Notes under the pieces: model-generated
The model's input: the letters and a program-made list of their open reading frames with translations, nothing else
Databases searched by the model: none
Told to the model about the DNA's origin: nothing
Part shown: positions 58,440 to 64,000 of the stretch, one piece after another
How the letters are laid out: every line of letters begins with the position of its first letter
Position numbering within the stretch: position 1 is the first letter of the stretch
Source of the DNA: CAMFTQ01 sp051881615
GTDB taxonomy: Bacteria > Bacillota > Clostridia > Oscillospirales > Acutalibacteraceae
Direction of reading: 5' to 3'
DNA length: 64,000 nucleotides
Assembly: GCA_051881615.1 (NCBI GenBank)
Contig: JBJEQF010000024.1
Span: 42,411-106,410 of the forward strand
Position numbers and translations under genes: made by a program

Positions 58440-58694
58440 ACTGTGACAAAGAAAGTAGCAGTCTTATTCTACTGCAAAGAGACGGATCGCCGAGGCTGAA
58501 AGCGCACCGCTGTAGCAAGACCTGTGAAGTTCGCTTTTGAGTGGTGAGGCTGAACGAATCTACAGTAGGCTTCAACGGCAGGCACCGTTATCAGCCGCAG
58601 GAGTGTTTGCTCCGAAGTGTTTGCCTTTGGCAAAAATCTGGGTGGTACCGCGGAAATTATTTCGTCCCTTCGTGAAAACGATGGGACTTTTTTT
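58440..58694 (+). promoter_or_regulatory. T-box riboswitch controlling pheST
   Basis: The leader has the T-box core GGGTGGTACCGCGG at 58640-58653, a specifier-loop candidate TTC (Phe) at 58530-58532 in GAAGTTCGC, and a terminator stem at 58665-58687 with a T-run to 58694. It senses uncharged tRNA-Phe and lets transcription continue into pheS. GACAAAG near 58443 and GGATCGCCG near 58485 are other typical leader pieces. The specifier assignment was made by eye. Confidence 0.9.
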
Positions 58695-58748
58695 ATTTAC
58701 CGTTTTATGTGGATTAAAGAGCTATTCAATTATGAAAGGATGAATTAT

Positions 58749-59771
58749 ATGAAACAACAGCTTGAAGAAATTCGTGCAAAGGCTGATGACTCTTTGCAAA
58801 AAGCTACAAACCTTAAGACTATTGAGGATTTGCGTATTACCTTTTTGGGAAAAAAGGGCGAATTGACTGCAATCTTAAAGCAGATGGGAAAGCTCTCCGC
58901 CGAGGAAAGACCTGTTATAGGACAGCTTGCAAACTGCGTTCGTGCAGACATCGAACAGCATATTGAAAAGCGTGTTACAGAGCTAAAAGATGAGGAGCTT
59001 ACCAAAAAACTCAGGGACGAAGAAATTGACGTTACGCTCCCCGGCAAGGCAAGGGTAATCGGCAGCAGACATCCGCTTACCGTAGTTCTTGACGAAATCA
59101 AGGATATATTTGTCGGTATGGGCTTTGATATTGTTGACGGTCCCGAGGTTGAAACAGATTACTACAACTTTGAAGCTCTCAATATTCCAAAAAATCACCC
59201 TGCAAGAGATACTCAGGATACGTTCTACATCTCTGAGAATACGCTCCTGCGAACACAGACCTCACCTGTTCAGGTTCGTGTAATGGAGAAAACTCAGCCG
59301 CCTATCAGAATTATCTCTCCGGGCCGTGTTTACAGAAGTGACGCAGTGGACGCAACACATTCACCGCTGTTCCATCAGATTGAGGGACTTGTTGTTGACA
59401 AGGGCGTTACCTTTGCAGAGCTTAAAGGTACTCTTGAAACGTTTGTAAAAAGACTTTACGGCGAGGACAGCGTAGTGCGTTTTCGTCCTCATCACTTCCC
59501 CTTTACAGAGCCTTCGGCAGAGCTTGACACACAGTGCTTTAACTGCCACGGCAAGGGCTGTCCTTTGTGCAAGGGCGAGGGTTGGATTGAGATTTTAGGC
59601 TGCGGTATGGTTCACCCTAAGGTGCTTAAAAACTGCGGTATTGACCCTGAGGTTTATTCAGGCTTTGCGTTTGGCTTAGGTCTTGAGCGTATTGCTATGC
59701 GCCGCTACGGTATTGACGATTTACGTCTTTTCTTTGAAAATGATGTTCGCTTCTTAGAGCAATTTGACTGA
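58749..59771 (+). CDS. pheS: Phenylalanyl-tRNA synthetase alpha subunit
   Basis: PheS forms the class II catalytic core that attaches phenylalanine to its tRNA. Motif 2 and 3 regions are visible: ISPGRVYRSDAVDATHSPLFHQIEG and FGLGLERIAMRRYGI. The N-terminal coiled coil (about 1-80) binds tRNA. Two Cys-x2-Cys pairs, QCFNCHGKGCPLC, form a zinc-type knuckle as in Firmicutes relatives. ATG 58749 follows AAAGGA by eight bases; longer frames start inside the T-box leader and are not real. It is 340 residues. Confidence 0.96.
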   Translation: MKQQLEEIRAKADDSLQKATNLKTIEDLRITFLGKKGELTAILKQMGKLSAEERPVIGQLANCVRADIEQHIEKRVTELKDEELTKKLRDEEIDVTLPGKARVIGSRHPLTVVLDEIKDIFVGMGFDIVDGPEVETDYYNFEALNIPKNHPARDTQDTFYISENTLLRTQTSPVQVRVMEKTQPPIRIISPGRVYRSDAVDATHSPLFHQIEGLVVDKGVTFAELKGTLETFVKRLYGEDSVVRFRPHHFPFTEPSAELDTQCFNCHGKGCPLCKGEGWIEILGCGMVHPKVLKNCGIDPEVYSGFAFGLGLERIAMRRYGIDDLRLFFENDVRFLEQFD

Positions 59772-59786
59772 TTGGAGGTATTTGTA

Positions 59787-62159
59787 ATGAACTTATCTTA
59801 TAAATGGTTAAATGATTTTGTAGAGATTGATATGCCTCCCCGTGAATTTTCAGAGGCTATGACTATGAGCGGCTCAAAGGTAGAAGGCTTTGAGGTTGAG
59901 GGTGAAAGTATTAAAAACGTAGTTGTCGGTAAGGTGCTTCAAATAGAAAAGCACCCTGACGCTGACAAGCTCGTTGTTTGTCAGCTCGATTTGGGAGAAG
60001 CTGAGCCTGTGCAGATTGTAACGGGTGCAAGCAATCTCAAGGTTGGCGACCTTGTTCCTGTTGCTAAGGATAACTCTATTCTTCCAAACGGCACAAAGAT
60101 TAAAAAAGGTAAGCTAAGAGGCGTACCCTCAATGGGTATGATGTGCTCACTCGGCGAATTACAGCTTACTGTAAACGATTTCCCCTATGCTATCGAGGAC
60201 GGAATTTTTGTTCTTCAGGAGGACTGCACTGTCGGACAGGATATTCAGAGTGCAATAGGTCTTAACGATACAAAGGTTGAGTTTGAAATTACATCAAACC
60301 GCCCCGATTGCTTCAGTGTTATCGGTCTTGCACGTGAGGCTGCAGCTACTTTTAATAAGGAATTAAAGCTTCACACACCGTCAGTCAAGGGCGGTAACGG
60401 CGACTGCACAGGTATGCTTGACGTTAAGGTAGAGGAGCCTGAGCTTTGCAAAATTTACAGTGCAAAAATCGTAAAAAATGTACGTGTTAAGCCGTCACCG
60501 CGCTGGATGCGTGAGCGTTTAAGAGCTATGGGTGTTCGTCCTATCAACAACATTGTTGACATTACAAACTATGTAATGCTTGAGTACGGCCAGCCTATGC
60601 ATGCGTTTGATTTACGCTTTATTGAGGGCGGTAAAATCCGTGTTCGTTTAGCTGAAAACGGCGAAAAAATCACAACACTTGACGGTGTTGAAAGAACCTT
60701 AACAGATAAAAACCTCGTAATTGCCGACGAGAACAAGCCTGTAGCCATAGCAGGTGTTATGGGCGGCGAATACTCGGGAATTATGGACGACACCAACACT
60801 ATCGTTTTTGAGAGTGCAAACTTTGACGGTGCAAGCGTCAGACTGACTGCAAAAAGTCAGGGCATGAGAACAGACGCATCGTCACGCTATGAAAAAGGTC
60901 TTGATCCTAACGCTTGTATTCCTGCACTTTTAAGAGCCTGTGAGCTTGTGGAGCTGCTTGACGCAGGCGATGTTATGGACGGTGAAATCATCGACAGCCA
61001 CTTTGAAAAAACAGAGCGTAAAATTGATTTTAACCCACAGTGGATAAATTCGTTCCTCTCAACAGATATTTCAAGAGAGAAAATGACAGAAATCCTTGAA
61101 AAAATCGACTGCAAGGTAGAGGGCGATTTTGTAGCAGTTCCAACTTTTCGTCCCGACCTTGAGCATAAGGCTGATATTGCCGAGGAAATAGCTCGTTTTT
61201 ACGGCTACAACGTAATTGAGTCAGCGTCACTTAGCGGCGGCGCAAAGGGTAAATTCTCTACACGTCAGAAGTATGACAAGACTGTATCTAACACACTGCT
61301 TTCACTCGGTATGGACGAGATTATGACATACTCCTTTATCAGTCCAAAATATTACAACAAGGTTATGATGCCTGAAAATCATCCTTTGAGAAAATCTGTT
61401 GTAATTTCAAATCCTTTAGGCGAGGATACATCTATTATGCGTACAACTACACTGCCGAGTATGATGGAGATTCTTGCTAAAAACTACAGTTTCAGAAACG
61501 CAAATGCTGCTTTATTTGAAATCGGCAGAGAGTATATCCCTACTGCTGACGGCGAGCTTCCTGTTGAAAAGAACGTACTGACAGGCGGTATTTACGGCAA
61601 CAACGCTGACTTCTTTACAGTCAAGGGCATTGTTGAAGAGGTGTTAAAGCGTGGCTGTATTTACGATTACGAAATAGAGGCAAACAAAGAGCAGTTCGGC
61701 TATCATCCGGGCAGATGTGCGTCAGTTCTTATTGACGGCAAGGTGCTTGGTATAATCGGCGAAATCCATCCGCAGGTCTGCGAGAATTACAATATCGGCA
61801 CTAAGGTTTATTGCTTCAGCCTTGATATGGATATGATGTTTGAAAATGCAAAGCTTGAAAAGACATATACTCCTCTGCCGAAGTATCCGGCTGTTGGCCG
61901 TGACCTTGCGCTTATCTGTGACGAGAGCTTACCTGTGCTTGCACTACAGAAGGCTATCAAGGAGGGCGGCAGTAAGTACCTTGAAAGTATAAAGCTGTTT
62001 GACGTATATAAGGGCAAGCAGATTGAAAGCGGCAAAAAGAGCGTTGCATTTAATATTACTCTGAGAAGTGCCGAATCAACTCTTACCGAGGAGCAGATTA
62101 ACAGCACAATGAAAAAGATACTTGCATCCCTTGAAAAAATCGGTGCTGTTTTAAGATAA
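59787..62159 (+). CDS. pheT: Phenylalanyl-tRNA synthetase beta subunit
   Basis: PheT partners PheS in the alpha2beta2 enzyme. Domains seen: N-terminal tRNA-binding EMAP-like segment (VGKVLQIEKHPDADKLVVCQ), the B3/B4 editing region, B5 helix-turn-helix, a class II-like core, and the C-terminal anticodon-binding B8 domain ending in ILASLEKIGAVLR. The 790-residue length is normal. ATG 59787 follows GGAGGT. It starts 15 bases after pheS ends. Confidence 0.96.
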   Translation: MNLSYKWLNDFVEIDMPPREFSEAMTMSGSKVEGFEVEGESIKNVVVGKVLQIEKHPDADKLVVCQLDLGEAEPVQIVTGASNLKVGDLVPVAKDNSILPNGTKIKKGKLRGVPSMGMMCSLGELQLTVNDFPYAIEDGIFVLQEDCTVGQDIQSAIGLNDTKVEFEITSNRPDCFSVIGLAREAAATFNKELKLHTPSVKGGNGDCTGMLDVKVEEPELCKIYSAKIVKNVRVKPSPRWMRERLRAMGVRPINNIVDITNYVMLEYGQPMHAFDLRFIEGGKIRVRLAENGEKITTLDGVERTLTDKNLVIADENKPVAIAGVMGGEYSGIMDDTNTIVFESANFDGASVRLTAKSQGMRTDASSRYEKGLDPNACIPALLRACELVELLDAGDVMDGEIIDSHFEKTERKIDFNPQWINSFLSTDISREKMTEILEKIDCKVEGDFVAVPTFRPDLEHKADIAEEIARFYGYNVIESASLSGGAKGKFSTRQKYDKTVSNTLLSLGMDEIMTYSFISPKYYNKVMMPENHPLRKSVVISNPLGEDTSIMRTTTLPSMMEILAKNYSFRNANAALFEIGREYIPTADGELPVEKNVLTGGIYGNNADFFTVKGIVEEVLKRGCIYDYEIEANKEQFGYHPGRCASVLIDGKVLGIIGEIHPQVCENYNIGTKVYCFSLDMDMMFENAKLEKTYTPLPKYPAVGRDLALICDESLPVLALQKAIKEGGSKYLESIKLFDVYKGKQIESGKKSVAFNITLRSAESTLTEEQINSTMKKILASLEKIGAVLR

Positions 62160-62183
62160 ATAAATTTTGACGGAGCTAAATGT

Positions 62184-63449
62184 ATGGTAATCAATATATT
62201 CAAGCGGAAAATTAAATCTGCACTAAACTATATGCAGACGTTTTTAAAATGGGTAATAATCGCCGCATTTACAGGTGTAATCGGCGGCGGTATAGGCTCG
62301 CTTTTCAGTATATTGATTACAAAAGCAAACGAAATAAATCACAGCGTATGGTGGCTAGTTTTGCTCCTGCCTGTCGGCGGTGTTGTGATAACAGCCCTAT
62401 ACAAGCTGTGCCGTATGGAAAATGACCCCGGCACAAACTGCGTGATTGAGTCTATCCGTTCAAAGGACAGAGTGCCTATGCTTTTAGCTCCGCTTATTTT
62501 TTGCGGTACTGTAATAACTCACTTTTTCGGCGGCTCGGCAGGACGTGAGGGTGCGGCACTTCAGCTGGGAGGAAGTATCGGATCTGTTATCGGCAGAATT
62601 TTACATCTTGACGATAAGGATATGCACGTGGCTGTTTTGTGCGGAATGAGCGCACTGTTTTCGGCTTTATTCGGAACACCTGTAGCGGCGGCTTTCTTTG
62701 CGCTTGAGGTAATAAGCGTCGGAGTTGCGTATTACTCTGCGCTTGTCCCCTGCTTTACAGCATCTGTTTCTTCTTACTTTATTTTAAGACTGTTCGGTAT
62801 ATCGCCTCTGCGTTTTGACATATCTTCCTTTGTTCCCGAGTTTAATATTTATTCAGTTTTGCAGACGGTCGGTCTTGCCGCTGTCTGTGCTGTTGTGAGT
62901 ATCGTATTTTGCGTTACAATGCACAAAACTCCTTTGCTTGCAAAAAAGCTTTTTAAAAATGAATTTGCAAGAGTAATTGTCGGCGGTTTGCTTATAATCG
63001 CCTTGACATTTTTAGTCGGCTGTCGTGATTACAACGGCGCAGGCTCGCATATTATTGCAAATGCGCTAAACGGTAATGCTAAAATTGAAGCCTTTGCGCT
63101 AAAAATCATCTTTACGGCTATTACCATCGGCTTTGGCTTTAAGGGCGGAGAAATTGTACCTACACTTTTTATCGGCTCAACCTTAGGCTGTGTAGTTGCG
63201 CCCTTGCTTGGTATGAATCCTGCTTTCGGTGCAGCTCTCGGACTTATCTGCCTTTTTACGGGCGTAGTCAACTGTCCTGTGGCGGCTATCCTTCTAAGTG
63301 TAGAGATATTCGGCGCACAGGGTTTAATACTTTTTGCATCAGGCTGTGCTGTGAGCTATATGCTAAGCGGATATTACGGTCTTTACAGCAGTCAGAAGAT
63401 AATGTACTCAAAGCTCAAGGCTGAGTTTATTAACATAAACGCAAAGTAA
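62184..63449 (+). CDS. ClC-family chloride channel or Cl-/H+ antiporter
   Basis: A 421-residue membrane protein with about 10-12 helices. The ClC selectivity-filter signatures are GGSAGREGAALQLGGS, which supplies the gating Glu, and FKGGEIVPTLFIGST. This shows a ClC transport fold; the antiporter or channel mode cannot be told from these motifs alone. No CBS domain is present. AGCTAAATGT precedes the ATG, and pheT ends 24 bases upstream, so co-transcription with pheST is possible. Confidence 0.9.
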   Translation: MVINIFKRKIKSALNYMQTFLKWVIIAAFTGVIGGGIGSLFSILITKANEINHSVWWLVLLLPVGGVVITALYKLCRMENDPGTNCVIESIRSKDRVPMLLAPLIFCGTVITHFFGGSAGREGAALQLGGSIGSVIGRILHLDDKDMHVAVLCGMSALFSALFGTPVAAAFFALEVISVGVAYYSALVPCFTASVSSYFILRLFGISPLRFDISSFVPEFNIYSVLQTVGLAAVCAVVSIVFCVTMHKTPLLAKKLFKNEFARVIVGGLLIIALTFLVGCRDYNGAGSHIIANALNGNAKIEAFALKIIFTAITIGFGFKGGEIVPTLFIGSTLGCVVAPLLGMNPAFGAALGLICLFTGVVNCPVAAILLSVEIFGAQGLILFASGCAVSYMLSGYYGLYSSQKIMYSKLKAEFININAK

Positions 63450-63556
63450 CAGCATTATCATTTATAAATTTATAACTACAATTTTACACAATAACAAAAA
63501 TAACTATTGTAATATTTTTATTTATGTAGTATAATAAGCACGTTGGAGGTGTTTCC

Positions 63557-63802
63557 ATGTTAGATAAAACTATGATTTTTTCCCTTGGAGGAAACAGAGA
63601 TGACGAGATTAAGCAGGCACTTCTCATCGTTTACGACGCATTAAAAAAGAAGGGCTATAACCCTATAAATCAGATTGTAGGATATATTTTGTCGGAGGAC
63701 CCGACCTATATTACAACCTTTAATAATGCACGTAATATTATAAGTAAAATCGACCGTGATGAACTGCTGGAAACACTTGTTAAATCATATCTGAAAATTT
63801 AA
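63557..63802 (+). CDS. ireB: IreB family regulatory protein
   Basis: An 81-residue protein with the IreB (DUF965/UPF0297) pattern: KTMIFSLGGNRDDEIKQALL, then VYDALKKKGYNPINQIVGYI and a SEDPTYITTFNNAR loop. In Enterococcus IreB is a substrate of the IreK/IreP Ser/Thr kinase-phosphatase pair affecting cell-envelope stress. GGAGGTG precedes the ATG. It is the usual partner of ruvX, which is not seen in this window. Confidence 0.92.
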   Translation: MLDKTMIFSLGGNRDDEIKQALLIVYDALKKKGYNPINQIVGYILSEDPTYITTFNNARNIISKIDRDELLETLVKSYLKI

Positions 63803-63815
63803 CGGGAGGTATTCT

Positions 63816-64000
63816 ATGGCTAAATCAGAGTTTTCAACATACAAGGGCAAGCCTCTTGTTCGCTGCGGTGATGAGCTTTACTACGGCGATATGAGCGACC
63901 CCTATGTTATCAGAATGCAGATAAAATCAAAAAAAGAAGCGGGCGACCTTGAAATAGCAGACAAGGTAGTTATTCAGCTGATGGCTACAGACCCTAATCT
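63816..64000 (+). CDS. Hypothetical protein, 3' end outside window
   Basis: The visible 61 residues read MAKSEFSTYKGKPLVRCGDE and continue YYGDMSDPYVIRMQIKSKKE with no stop before the window ends. GGGAGGT precedes the ATG by six bases. It is downstream of ireB by 13 bases and probably in its operon. The sequence looks like a conserved Clostridia hypothetical family, but I cannot name it. Confidence 0.75.
   Translation, partial: MAKSEFSTYKGKPLVRCGDELYYGDMSDPYVIRMQIKSKKEAGDLEIADKVVIQLMATDPN

Noticed and set aside
1..64000. tRNA, rRNA and CRISPR arrays
   Set aside because: I scanned for rRNA stretches, for tRNA-like cloverleaf and CCA ends, and for regular repeat-spacer arrays and saw none. 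A covariance-model search would be decisive for small RNAs.

Overview
The window looks like a chromosome segment of a gut or rumen Clostridia, Oscillospiraceae/Ruminococcus type. The evidence is AT-leaning coding DNA with AGGAGG-type ribosome sites, the tig-clpP-clpX-lon order, sporulation genes, [FeFe]-hydrogenase maturation (hydF), a Rex-type operator at adhE, rubrerythrin and flavodiiron proteins of a strict anaerobe, and a secreted alpha-amylase that carries a dockerin and two starch-binding modules. The last feature resembles the amylosome of Ruminococcus bromii-like bacteria; that species-level link is inference.

Layout. 1-2028: end of a cell-wall amidase, then radA. 2237-6650: an AT-rich regulator gene and a small accessory element with a HUH (rolling-circle) Rep, a minimal tyrosine integrase, a hairpin-dense non-coding block and an almost T-free 418-base tract. 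6673-21178: housekeeping genes, nearly all on the minus strand after a Xer-type recombinase (lysA, engB, lon, clpX, clpP, tig, a phosphoesterase, thrC, an M19 dipeptidase, a YraN-type gene, rnhB, rbgA, lepB). 21459-26697: flavodiiron protein, hydF, an antiporter and murC.

26979-39669 is the most striking part. A sporulation regulator gene, spoVT, is cut at codons 30-32 by a 12,148-bp integrative element. The 8-base junction repeat GAGGGCGA lies at 27066-27073 and 39214-39221. The element's large serine recombinase lies at its right end and reads in frame into the missing C-terminal part of SpoVT. The 5' part of spoVT reads in frame into what would be the recombinase's own C-terminus in the circular form. 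Integration has therefore swapped the 3' ends of the two genes, and precise excision would restore both a 180-residue SpoVT and a 619-residue recombinase. The element carries tnpV, a truncated RepA-like gene, and an inverted-repeat-bounded cargo: two cytosine-C5 methyltransferases, a PD-(D/E)XK nuclease, a DUF6119/TIGR04141-like protein and an AAA/DUF4143 ATPase. The first four look like a restriction or defence module.

39842-46265: a DUF1540 protein, a decayed WYL/XRE island between remnants of rubrerythrin 3' ends, an intact reverse rubrerythrin, a polysaccharide deacetylase with a companion amidase, a LUD protein and a 48-residue peptide made only of Asn, Gln and Arg after Met. 46318-64000: two rRNA methyltransferases, the dockerin amylase, adhE under a Rex-like operator, a split NAD(P)H-hydrate repair pair, a T-box-controlled pheST operon, a ClC transporter, ireB and a gene cut by the window end.
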